Origin: Haloactinospora alba
GTDB taxonomy: Bacteria > Actinomycetota > Actinomycetes > Streptosporangiales > Streptosporangiaceae
Length of the DNA: 64,000 bases
Assembly: GCF_006717075.1 (NCBI RefSeq)
Contig: NZ_VFQC01000001.1
Location: forward strand, 1,783,501-1,847,500
Direction of reading: 5' to 3'
Under the pieces are notes generated by a model. It saw nothing but the letters and a program-made list of their open reading frames with translations, searched no databases and had not been told where the DNA came from. Shown one piece after another: positions 35,032 to 42,494 of this stretch (its first letter is position 1; every line of letters begins with the position of its first letter). Position numbers and translations under genes: made by a program.

Positions 35032-35657
35032 ACGGGTCACGCGAACGGGTCCTGGGACGGATCCGTGCGGCCCTGGCCGACGTACCCGCTGGGGAGGCGC
35101 CCCCGGACGTCTCCGTACCGCAGACGTACGCGGCCAGTCACGAGCAGGGTGAGAGGTTGGAGCTCCTCGCCGGACGGATCGCGGACTACCGGGCGGAGGT
35201 CCACCGGACCACCGGCGGCGGCCTTCCCGACACGATCGCTGCGGTCCTGTCCCAACGGCGAACGCGGCGCGCCGTCACCGCTTCGGACGCTCCTCCGGTG
35301 TGGTTCACCAGTACCGCGGCCGAGGTCGTCCGCGACGACGGGGTGGACGTGGCGACGTTGGAGGGGACCGACAGTGTCGTCACCGGGTGCGCGCTGGCCG
35401 TCGCGGAGACGGGGACGCTGGTGTTGGACAGCGGAGCGGCGCAGGGCCGCCGGATCATCAGCTTGATACCCGACCACCACGTATGTGTGGTGAACGCGTC
35501 CGATGTGGTGGCAAGCGTTCCGCACGCGCTTCACCGACTGGATCCCGACCGCCCGCTGACCTGGATCAGTGGACCCTCCGCCACCAGCGACATCGAGCTG
35601 GAACGGGTGGAGGGGGTGCACGGGCCGCGGGTCCTGGACGTTGTCCTGGTGGAATGA
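35028..35657 (+). CDS. lutC: lactate utilization protein LutC (LldG)
   Basis: A 209-residue LUD-domain protein, third subunit of the L-lactate dehydrogenase complex. VVTGCALAVAETGTLVLDSG near residue 120 and LTWISGPSATSDIEL with ERVEGVHGPR near 182 are the family signature. GTG 35028 lies within the lutB stop. It closes the operon, and no L-lactate permease follows. Confidence 0.94.
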   Translation: MNGSRERVLGRIRAALADVPAGEAPPDVSVPQTYAASHEQGERLELLAGRIADYRAEVHRTTGGGLPDTIAAVLSQRRTRRAVTASDAPPVWFTSTAAEVVRDDGVDVATLEGTDSVVTGCALAVAETGTLVLDSGAAQGRRIISLIPDHHVCVVNASDVVASVPHALHRLDPDRPLTWISGPSATSDIELERVEGVHGPRVLDVVLVE

Positions 35658-35889
35658 GGCTCCTCGGGAGCTCACGGTTCCGGAGCGGCACTGCCAGAAT
35701 CCGTCGGCCCCGGAACGCCTCTCCCTTTCCGAGCGCTTGCCGAACCCGGAGCGGGCGAGGAAACCGGCGTGCGGTGGCGTCGTCGCACGCCGAAACACGA
35801 GCGGCGGCACGCCGAGTTTTGCGGAGCGACCCCACTACTGCTTGACTGCAACCATGCACGACCACGGTAAGCGCCAACGCGGAACGAAA

Positions 35890-36699
35890 ATGGGATTGTT
35901 GGCACGGATCCAGCACGGAATTCGGCACCCTGACCGGATATATCCCTATGTGCGAAGGTTGACCCGCGACGCCAAACTGCGTTTTCTCCATCGCAATCAT
36001 GTCAGTTACTACCGTGCGGTCATGGCACACGACAGTGCTGACGATCCCAACGCGGCGGTCGGTAGCGCCAACCACCGCCGGTGGCTCAAGCTCGGCAAAA
36101 TGCAGTTCGACTACCTGGTGGAGCACGGGCTCACGCCACAGGACCGAATGCTGGAAATCGGCTGTGGAAACCTACGCGCGGGCTGGCGGTTCATTTCCTA
36201 CCTGGAGAAAGGCCACTACTACGGGATAGACATCTCGCCGGATATCCTGTTGTCCGCCCAGCGCACGTTGCGCGATTACGAGCTGCAGAACAAGCTCGCC
36301 AACGTGACACTGGTCAACGACCTGAAAATGGGATCCCTCCCGCGCGGATACTTCACCGTCATCAACGCGCACAGCGTCTTCTCCCACTGCCCCCTGGACG
36401 TGATCGAGGAGTGTTTCGCCAACGTCAGCGACGTGCTCGCGCCCGGGGGCTTCTTCGACTTCACGTTCAACCGCGCTACCGGCCGTGAGCACCACGTACT
36501 GCGTGAGGACTACTACTACCGTACGGAGACACTCCTCGACCTGGCGGCGAAGTACTCGTTGCGGGGCCGGTTCATGGAGGACTGGGAGGAGCTCCCCCAC
36601 AAGCAGTCCAAGATTCGCCTGGTCAGGGAATCCGACACGGGTCGGGAACCGGATGAGGGGACGGCCCGGCGGCACGACCTCTCCGAGGCGTCCCACTGA
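35890..36699 (+). CDS. class I SAM-dependent methyltransferase
   Basis: A 269-residue methyltransferase. SAM site MLEIGCGNLRAGWRF near residue 86, acidic residue in GIDISPDIL near 112, and the post-motif NAHSVFSHCPLDVIEECFAN near 156. It has a basic N-terminal 50 residues. No pathway partner is adjacent, and related proteins occur in polysaccharide or natural-product loci. ATG 35890 has a weak GGA upstream and ATG 35854 (MHDHGKRQ) is an alternative. Its base composition is a little lower in G+C than its neighbours. Confidence 0.8.
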   Translation: MGLLARIQHGIRHPDRIYPYVRRLTRDAKLRFLHRNHVSYYRAVMAHDSADDPNAAVGSANHRRWLKLGKMQFDYLVEHGLTPQDRMLEIGCGNLRAGWRFISYLEKGHYYGIDISPDILLSAQRTLRDYELQNKLANVTLVNDLKMGSLPRGYFTVINAHSVFSHCPLDVIEECFANVSDVLAPGGFFDFTFNRATGREHHVLREDYYYRTETLLDLAAKYSLRGRFMEDWEELPHKQSKIRLVRESDTGREPDEGTARRHDLSEASH

Positions 36700-36722
36700 C
36701 GCCGGTCCCGCGCGCGGTCGGA

Positions 36723-37388
36723 TCAGTGCCCTGCCTCCCGAAGAACCCGTTCGGCGAGCGCGTCGTCGCGGGCCACAGCGACGAGTCCCGCTGCCAGGGC
36801 CGCCATGTCACCAGAGGCGACAAGTCCCTGCAGTTCCGCCCCGGTGGTGTTCAGGCCCAGACGTTGTGCTCCGCGACGGGCAAGGCGGTCCGTGTAGGGC
36901 CGTAGCCAGGGCCAGACCGCCTGGACCTCACGACAGAACATCCCGGCACCGGTGGGACCGATCCCCGGGAAGCGCTGGAGTTCCCGCAGCACCCGCTTCC
37001 GGTCGTACTGCGCTGCTGACGCGAGACCCCGCAGGTCGCCGTGGTACTCGTCGAGCGCCAGTTGGGCGCACTCTCCGAGGCGTGTGGCTGTGCTCTCGTC
37101 GTAGCGTACGTACTTTCCCCTCCCGAGCGCGTCCACGCGTTCCTGCCAGCTGAGCCGGGTCATGTTCGTCGGGGTGGTACCGCCCGCGGTATTGATCTCC
37201 CGCGCGGCGGCAAGGGCGATACTGGCGGAGATCCTGGTGGAGAGGAGGTTCACCAGGGTGAGGAGCTGCCACAACGGTGCGGGTTCGTCCGCCATCCGGA
37301 TTCCCGCTTGCTGCGCCAGCGTGTCCCCCGCCGCACGAAGCACGGCCTGCGCGGTGCGCTCGTGGTCACGTGTTTCCTGGTCTGTCAT
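36723..37388 (-). CDS. HhH-GPD-like endonuclease/glycosylase-fold protein
   Basis: A 221-residue helical protein related to the endonuclease III fold. LQRFPGIGPTGAGMFCREVQ near residue 140 is a helix-hairpin-helix, followed by WPYTD-like WLRPYTDRLA, where GPD enzymes have the catalytic Asp. The catalytic Lys and the C-terminal iron-sulfur cysteines of Nth are not evident, so DNA-binding is more likely than classic glycosylase/lyase chemistry. ATG 37388 follows GGAGGCTGG. Actinobacterial homologues are usually annotated simply as endonuclease. Confidence 0.75.
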   Translation of the reverse strand: MTDQETRDHERTAQAVLRAAGDTLAQQAGIRMADEPAPLWQLLTLVNLLSTRISASIALAAAREINTAGGTTPTNMTRLSWQERVDALGRGKYVRYDESTATRLGECAQLALDEYHGDLRGLASAAQYDRKRVLRELQRFPGIGPTGAGMFCREVQAVWPWLRPYTDRLARRGAQRLGLNTTGAELQGLVASGDMAALAAGLVAVARDDALAERVLREAGH

Positions 37389-37635
37389 GACCAGCCTCCT
37401 CTCCTCGCGTTCGACGGCCGCCCCAACCACGCTGGCACGGGCGGCGGCGGGACGGCCACGGGAGACGGCGCCTCCCGGGAGATGACGCAGAGCCCCGACA
37501 GTGCAGCTTCCCGGACTTGTCCTGCCCGAAGCATCAGCTGGAGACGCGAACGGTGCTGCGTCTCCCGGCAAACGGCGCGAGAGCGGCTTCCCGTGCCGGT
37601 ACGGGCCAGCGGAGCAGTCACTCTTTCTTGTTATA

Positions 37636-37646
37636 TTGTTGAACAA
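37636..37646. promoter_or_regulatory. FadR-type palindrome upstream of the DUF1989 gene
   Basis: TTGTTGAACAA, extendable to ATTGTT-G-AACAAT (37635-37647), fits TNGTNNNACNA like the site at 31840. It lies in the only A+T-rich stretch of the gap, next to TATATT. Confidence 0.45.
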
Positions 37647-37693
37647 TCGCCCTCAGCCGGGTGATGTGAAGGTGTGTACAGCGGTTGGCGAAA

Positions 37694-37799
37694 CGACGGG
37701 GCGCCGTGTGCGTCCCGTCGGCGAGCGACACACGCCCCTGGGACGGACCGCCTCCTGCGGACCGGGAACGCCCGTCCCGGGAGGTACGGGCGTTCCCGG
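37694..37799 (+). ncRNA. candidate structured leader of the DUF1989 gene
   Basis: Perfect 14-base stem CCGGGAACGCCCGT (37762-37775) with ACGGGCGTTCCCGG (37786-37799), loop 10. Upstream, CGACGGG (37694-37700) can pair with CCCGTCG (37714-37720), or else GGGGCG plus TGTG (37698-37710) with CACA plus CGCCCC (37729-37738), so the two folds exclude each other. CGGACCGG (37758-37765) can also pair with CCGGTCCG at 37855-37862, six bases before the Shine-Dalgarno. This looks like a regulatory leader. It matches no riboswitch I can recall with certainty. Confidence 0.45.
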
Positions 37800-37879
37800 C
37801 GTCGCACCAGTCCACGGTCCGGCCACACGCACCACGCCCCTCGACCACTGCCCTCCGGTCCGTAAGCAAGGAGATCATC

Positions 37880-38725
37880 ATGGTGACACCGGAGGCGGCC
37901 TATCGGGCCGCTCCTGGAAGCGCCCTGGACGTGGACAGGGAGTTCTACTCCCGGTTGGCGCGTGAGGACAGCCGCCAGGAGACGGTACAGAGCTTCGTCC
38001 TGCCGGTCCGTTCCGGTCGGGCCTGGGAGGTTCCGGCAGGCCACCTGTGCCGCATCACCACCCCCGAAGGACCGCAGGTGGGTGACCTCAACATCTGGAA
38101 CCGGCACGATCCGCGCGAGCGCATGTGGGCCGCACGCACCCGGCAGTTACACGCCGCTCATGTCACCACCTTCGACCGGCTGTGGTCCACGCTGCCGTTC
38201 CTGCGGCCGCTCGCGACCATCACCGCCGACTCCCTGGAATGGTACGGAACCGACAGCGACGGCGGCCGGGTGCACGACCTGCTCGGCAGCCGGTGCGACC
38301 CCTACGTGAACCGCGTCCTCACCGGAGAGGACGCCGACTTCCACTGCCACTCCAACCTCACCCGGGCCGTGCTCCCCTACGGACTCACCGAGTTCGACGT
38401 GCACGACGTGTTGAACGTGTTCCAGTGCACCGGTCTCAACGGGGAGGATCGCTACTTCATGAAGGCGAGCCCGGCCGCGCCGGGAGACCACATCGAGTTC
38501 TTCGCCGAGACCGACCTGCTGATGGCGCTCTCCACCTGCCCCGGTGGCGACCTGTCCGTGGACCTGTGGGGTCCGAACGCCGGGGATCCCCGGGATGTCT
38601 GCCGCCCGTTGGGTGTTGAGGTGTACCGTCCCCACTCCCGGCTTCTGGCCGGATGGGAACCGCCCCGCCGCGCCCAGTACGCCGGTATGCACGGACTCGG
38701 CTTCCCCAGCGGCCACGAGGGTTGA
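37880..38725 (+). CDS. DUF1989 (urea-carboxylase-associated) family protein
   Basis: A 281-residue protein of the DUF1989 family, which accompanies urea/guanidine carboxylases and allophanate hydrolases. Visible blocks: WEVPAGHLCRITTPEGPQVG near residue 53, DLNIWNRHDPRERMWAARTR near 70, HCHSNLTRAVLPYGL near 155, VFQCTGLNGEDRYFMKASPA near 183 and ALSTCPGGDLS near 216. Cys and His residues suggest metal binding. ATG 37880 follows AAGGAG. No urea carboxylase is in the window, so its present role is unknown. Confidence 0.85.
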   Translation: MVTPEAAYRAAPGSALDVDREFYSRLAREDSRQETVQSFVLPVRSGRAWEVPAGHLCRITTPEGPQVGDLNIWNRHDPRERMWAARTRQLHAAHVTTFDRLWSTLPFLRPLATITADSLEWYGTDSDGGRVHDLLGSRCDPYVNRVLTGEDADFHCHSNLTRAVLPYGLTEFDVHDVLNVFQCTGLNGEDRYFMKASPAAPGDHIEFFAETDLLMALSTCPGGDLSVDLWGPNAGDPRDVCRPLGVEVYRPHSRLLAGWEPPRRAQYAGMHGLGFPSGHEG

Positions 38726-38756
38726 TCCGGGAGGCACCTCCCGCGCTGGCCGTCCA

Positions 38757-38804
38757 GGGCGCTGTCACCTCCGGACCACCAGCCACTCGTGACCGACAGC
38801 GCCC
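38757..38804. terminator. hairpin between convergent DUF1989 and carboxyltransferase genes
   Basis: GGGCGCTGTC (38757-38766) pairs perfectly with GACAGCGCCC (38795-38804). It ends two bases from the carboxyltransferase stop. Confidence 0.5.
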
Positions 38805-38805
38805 G

Positions 38806-40344
38806 TCACCCCGGACCCGACCCCAGGTTCCGGTAGCGCTGGTGCCTGCGGGTCATGCGGTGGTTCGGGTCGTCCGCCAGGAGGGCGGTGAGTTCACGGC
38901 GCAGTGCCTCTCCCATACGAGTGCAGAACTCCTCCGGTTCGTCGGCCGCGTCGGGCTCACCCGCCCCGGTGGCGCCGCTGCCCTCGAGGACGACGCGATC
39001 CGCAATGCCGTTGCGGCGCAACTCCGCGGACCGCACCCCCTGTTGTTCCGCCACCTCGGCCGCGTGACCGGAGCTGCGGTACATGACGGCGCTGGCGCCT
39101 TCCGGGGGGAGTGGGGACAGCCAGGCGTGCTGGGCGCACAGGACGCGGTCGGCGGGGGTCAACGCCAGCGCTCCCCCGCCCGTGCCCTGGCCGAGGAGCA
39201 CCGCGACCGTCGGTGCCTCCAACGTGACCAGCTCGGCCAGGCAGCGGGCGATCTGCCCTGCCATTCCGCCCTCCTCGGCCTCCCTGGAAAGCGCGGCTCC
39301 CGGCGTATCCACCACTGTCACGAGGGGAAGCCCCAGCTCACGCGCAATACGCATGCCCCGGCGGGCTTCACGTAGCGCATCGGGCCCCAACGGGTGCTCC
39401 CTGGTCTGCCGGGCGCGATCCTGGCCCAGCAGGACGCAGGGCGCGGGTCCGAAGCGGGCCAGGGCGAGCAGCAGACCGGGATCGGTCTCTCCCTCACCGG
39501 TGCCGTTGAGCGGGAGGACGTCGGTGGCAGCGCAGTGGAGCAGGTGACGCACCCCCGGACGGCCGTTCCTGCGAGAGCGCGTGATGGACTCCCAGGCCGG
39601 TGTGTCGTCCTCTTCCCTTGTGTCCGTCCCGTGGTTTTCGGGGGCAACGAGTTCGGCTGCTCGCTCCGTTCGTGCCCGCAGCACGTTGAGAGCCCGCTCG
39701 GCGATATCCGGGAGTTCGTGTGGGGCCAGTACCGCGTCGACCAGACCGCGACGGCGCAGGTTCTCGGCGGTTTGCACCCCCTCCGGGAAGGGGGCGTCGT
39801 ACAGGGCCTCGTAGACGCGCGGCCCGAGGAACCCGATGAGCGCTCCCGGCTCGGCAACGGTTACGTGCCCCTGGGAGCCCCACGACGCGAGTACCCCGCC
39901 CGTCGTCGGGTGCCGCAGGTAGACCAGGTACGGCAGCCCTGCCGCCTTGTGCGCGGCGATGGCCGCGGAGATCTTGGTCATGGCGAGGAACGCGAGAGTC
40001 CCCTCCTGCATCCGGGTCCCGCCGGAGGAGGGCGAGGCCAGCAGCGGCATCCCCTCGGCGGTGGCCCGTTCCACCGCGCTGGTGAGGCGTTCGGCGGCGG
40101 CCACGCCGATGGATCCGGCGAGAAAGGAGAACTCGCAGGCGATCACGGCCACGCGTCGTCCGCGTAACCGGCCCTCCCCGGTGACGACCGCCTCGTCGCG
40201 CCCACTGTGCTCGCGCGCCCCGGCGAGCTGGCGGGAGTAGTCAGCGCTGGGGTGCACCTCGACGGGCCGTGTGTCCCAGGAGAGGAACGACCCCGGGTCC
40301 AGGACGGCTTCCAGTAGCTCAGCGACACTGCGATGGCGGCTCAC
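38806..40344 (-). CDS. fused acetyl-CoA carboxylase carboxyltransferase (AccD-AccA)
   Basis: A 512-residue fusion of beta (N-terminal) and alpha (C-terminal) carboxyltransferase halves. The beta half shows FLAGSIGVAAAERLT, SGGTRMQEGTLAFLAMTK and GGVLASWGSQGHVTVAEPGA. The alpha half shows LPLVTVVDTPGAALS, GMAGQIARCLAELV and LGQGTGGGALALTPADRVL. No zinc-ribbon is present at the N-terminus. It would transfer CO2 from carboxybiotin to an acyl-CoA, with a biotin carboxylase encoded elsewhere. GTG 40344. A LysR gene lies 87 bases upstream on the same strand. Confidence 0.92.
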   Translation of the reverse strand: MSRHRSVAELLEAVLDPGSFLSWDTRPVEVHPSADYSRQLAGAREHSGRDEAVVTGEGRLRGRRVAVIACEFSFLAGSIGVAAAERLTSAVERATAEGMPLLASPSSGGTRMQEGTLAFLAMTKISAAIAAHKAAGLPYLVYLRHPTTGGVLASWGSQGHVTVAEPGALIGFLGPRVYEALYDAPFPEGVQTAENLRRRGLVDAVLAPHELPDIAERALNVLRARTERAAELVAPENHGTDTREEDDTPAWESITRSRRNGRPGVRHLLHCAATDVLPLNGTGEGETDPGLLLALARFGPAPCVLLGQDRARQTREHPLGPDALREARRGMRIARELGLPLVTVVDTPGAALSREAEEGGMAGQIARCLAELVTLEAPTVAVLLGQGTGGGALALTPADRVLCAQHAWLSPLPPEGASAVMYRSSGHAAEVAEQQGVRSAELRRNGIADRVVLEGSGATGAGEPDAADEPEEFCTRMGEALRRELTALLADDPNHRMTRRHQRYRNLGSGPG

Positions 40345-40431
40345 GCTGCACGCTCCGCTCTCGTGGTGGGTGCGGTACCGGCGCCGGAGACGTGCCGTCG
40401 CCCGGCGAGCGGCCCCGGCCGGATCCCCCGA

Positions 40432-41337
40432 TTATCCCAGGGCGCGGCACGCGGCCCGGCGCAGGGTACTCACCATCGCCGACACCGGCGCGCGGGGGCG
40501 GCGGCGGTGCACGGCGTAGATCTCCCGGGCCTGTTCCGCTCCGGCGAGCGGCCGCGATACCCAACCGGAGGCAGGGGCGGCACGCAGGATGGTCCTGGGG
40601 ATGAGGCTTATCCCCACCCCGGCCCGGATCAGGGCGAGGGTTACCTCGTAGTCGTGGGTCTCGTAGGCGACCGTGAGCCGTATCCCCTCCGCCGCGGCCG
40701 CGGCCTCGAGCGCTGCCCGGTTGGAGATACCGGGGGCTCCGCATATCCACTCCTCGGTCACGAACTCCGCCAGGCGGGGTGCCGCGGCCGCGGCCGCCGG
40801 GTGGCCGTCGGGAAGGACGAGGAGCAGCGGGTCGGTGAGGAGTTGTTCCCGGTGCAGGCCCGTCGCCGCGGGAAGGGGGGTGCCTGGGTAACGGTGTGTG
40901 ATGAGCAGGTCCAGGTCTGCCGCGGTAACACGGCCGTAGCCGTCGGGTGGTTCGACGTCGGACAGGGTGAGACGCACCTGGGGGTGGGTGGTGCTGAACT
41001 CGGCGAGTGCCGTGGGGACGAGGACCTTTCCCGCACTGGCGAAGGCACCCAGGGAGAGCCTGCTCGGGGCTTCCCCGGCCGCGGCGCGCACCGCTATCTC
41101 GGCGTCCCGGAGCTGGCCCACGGCGCGCTCCCCGTACTCCAGCAGCACTGCTCCCGCTTCCGTGAGTCGGGCCCCGTTGCGGCCGCGCTCCACAAGGCAA
41201 CAGCCCACGTCGCGTTCCAGCTTCGCGAGTTGCTGGGACAGAGCGGGAGGGGTGAAAGCCATGCGTTCGGCGGCTCCGGCGATCGAACCGGCGTGTGCTA
41301 CTTCCACGAGGACCCGAACGCGGTCCGCATCCAGCAT
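40432..41337 (-). CDS. LysR-family transcriptional regulator
   Basis: A 301-residue LysR protein. N-terminal winged helix AHAGSIAGAAERMAFTPPAL followed by SQQLAKLERDVGCCL, then a periplasmic-binding-like effector domain with THRYPGTPLP and the late LIRAGVGISLIPRTIL. ATG 41337 is preceded by GAGGGAAAC. It faces the PLP dehydratase across 194 bases with a classical LysR box, so it most likely controls that gene, and perhaps also the carboxyltransferase that follows it. Confidence 0.93.
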   Translation of the reverse strand: MLDADRVRVLVEVAHAGSIAGAAERMAFTPPALSQQLAKLERDVGCCLVERGRNGARLTEAGAVLLEYGERAVGQLRDAEIAVRAAAGEAPSRLSLGAFASAGKVLVPTALAEFSTTHPQVRLTLSDVEPPDGYGRVTAADLDLLITHRYPGTPLPAATGLHREQLLTDPLLLVLPDGHPAAAAAAPRLAEFVTEEWICGAPGISNRAALEAAAAAEGIRLTVAYETHDYEVTLALIRAGVGISLIPRTILRAAPASGWVSRPLAGAEQAREIYAVHRRRPRAPVSAMVSTLRRAACRALG

Positions 41338-41490
41338 TTGTTTCCCTCGATGCGCGACGGGGAGGTGCCACCGCGCCAGCGGGCACCCGGGCATCCCTGT
41401 GGGACAGCGACAGCAGCGGCGCCGGCCGGGGATCCCGGTCCGGTTCGGCTCCCTCCCCTCGGAAAGGAACACTTAACTGTCTTTAGCAAT

Positions 41491-41507
41491 CTTAACTTTA
41501 ACTTAAG
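41491..41507. promoter_or_regulatory. LysR-type binding box
   Basis: CTTAA-CTTTAAC-TTAAG, an interrupted dyad containing T-N11-A (T41493, A41505), inside an A+T-rich island 25 bases before the dehydratase start. This is the standard LysR recognition form in a divergent promoter. Confidence 0.75.
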
Positions 41508-41531
41508 GATACTCCGGGGCACAGTGAAGGC

Positions 41532-42461
41532 ATGGGATCCAGTACAACAGCGCTACCCCACATCCCCACGAGCGATGACGTGCGTGCGGCAGCCGCCCGC
41601 ATCGGCGACCACGCCCGGCGCACGCCCGTGCTGCGCACGCACGTGGACGGACGTCCCCTCGTGTTGAAACTCGAACAGCTGCAGCGGACCGGGGCGTTCA
41701 AGTTCCGCGGCGCCCTCAACGCGCTCGCCGCGGAGCCCGGAACGGTCTCGGTCATCACCGCCTCGGGTGGGAACCACGGGCTGGGAGTGGCCACAGCGGC
41801 GCGGTCGTTGGGCATCAACGCGACCGTGTACGTTCCCACCAGCGTCCCGGAGGCCAAAGCACGCAGACTGGCCACCTCCGGTGCCGAGCTGGTGCGGGTG
41901 GGAGAGCACTACGCCCTGGCTGCCGAAGCAGCGCACGAGCACGCGCGCACCAGTGGCGTGCGTTACGTGCCCGCTTACGACGACCCGTACGTCGTCGCCG
42001 GCCAGGGAACGATCGGTGGGGAGATCGCTGAGGACTCCCCGGAGTGCGACACGGTCGTGGTCGCCGTCGGCGGCGGGGGACTCGCCGCCGGGGTCGCGTT
42101 GGGCAGCGGCGGGCGCCACACTGTCGCCGCCGAACCCGAGGGGTGCCAGAGCCTGCATGCGGCACTGGCCGCGGGCCGACCCGTCGACACCACCGTGGAC
42201 TCGGTCGCCTCCTCCGCCCTGGGCGCGGCCCGGCTCGGCGAGGTACCTTTCGCGGTACTGCGGTCGCATCCGCCCACTCCGACGCTCGTCACCGACGAGG
42301 AGATCACTGCTGCCCGTGACCGGTTGTGGGAGGAGTTCCGGATCGCTGCCGAGCCCGCTGCCGCTGTTCCGTTCGCGGCCTGGCTCGCCGGCCGGGTCCC
42401 GGGCGAATGCCCCTGCCTGGTCATCTGCGGCGCCAACACCGCCTGGCAGCCTGCCGAGTGA
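41532..42461 (+). CDS. threonine/serine dehydratase-like PLP enzyme
   Basis: A 309-residue fold-type II PLP enzyme. PLP lysine in FKFRGALNAL near residue 58, SGGNHGLGVATAAR near 78 and the phosphate loop VGGGGLAAGVALG near 178. It lacks an ACT regulatory domain, so it is a short, biodegradative or racemase-type enzyme that deaminates threonine, serine or a hydroxy-amino acid. It is divergent from a LysR regulator with a LysR box between. A second, longer relative is at 47919-48887. Confidence 0.88.
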   Translation: MGSSTTALPHIPTSDDVRAAAARIGDHARRTPVLRTHVDGRPLVLKLEQLQRTGAFKFRGALNALAAEPGTVSVITASGGNHGLGVATAARSLGINATVYVPTSVPEAKARRLATSGAELVRVGEHYALAAEAAHEHARTSGVRYVPAYDDPYVVAGQGTIGGEIAEDSPECDTVVVAVGGGGLAAGVALGSGGRHTVAAEPEGCQSLHAALAAGRPVDTTVDSVASSALGAARLGEVPFAVLRSHPPTPTLVTDEEITAARDRLWEEFRIAAEPAAAVPFAAWLAGRVPGECPCLVICGANTAWQPAE

Positions 42462-42494
42462 CGGCGCCGCAGTACGGGGACCGTGGCCGCGAGG

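Larger units (their letters stand above)
37389..37879. other. divergent intergenic region with a structured leader
   Basis: About 490 bases. An A+T-rich core at 37620-37650 contains a FadR-type palindrome and should hold promoters. From 37650 to 37879 the transcript leading to the DUF1989 gene can form several strong, partly exclusive hairpins (listed separately). I see no coding sequence. Confidence 0.6.

Noticed and set aside
37650-37879. Known guanidine-I riboswitch before the DUF1989 gene
   Set aside because: Gene context fits, but I could not find the conserved core with confidence, so it is listed only as an unclassified structured leader.
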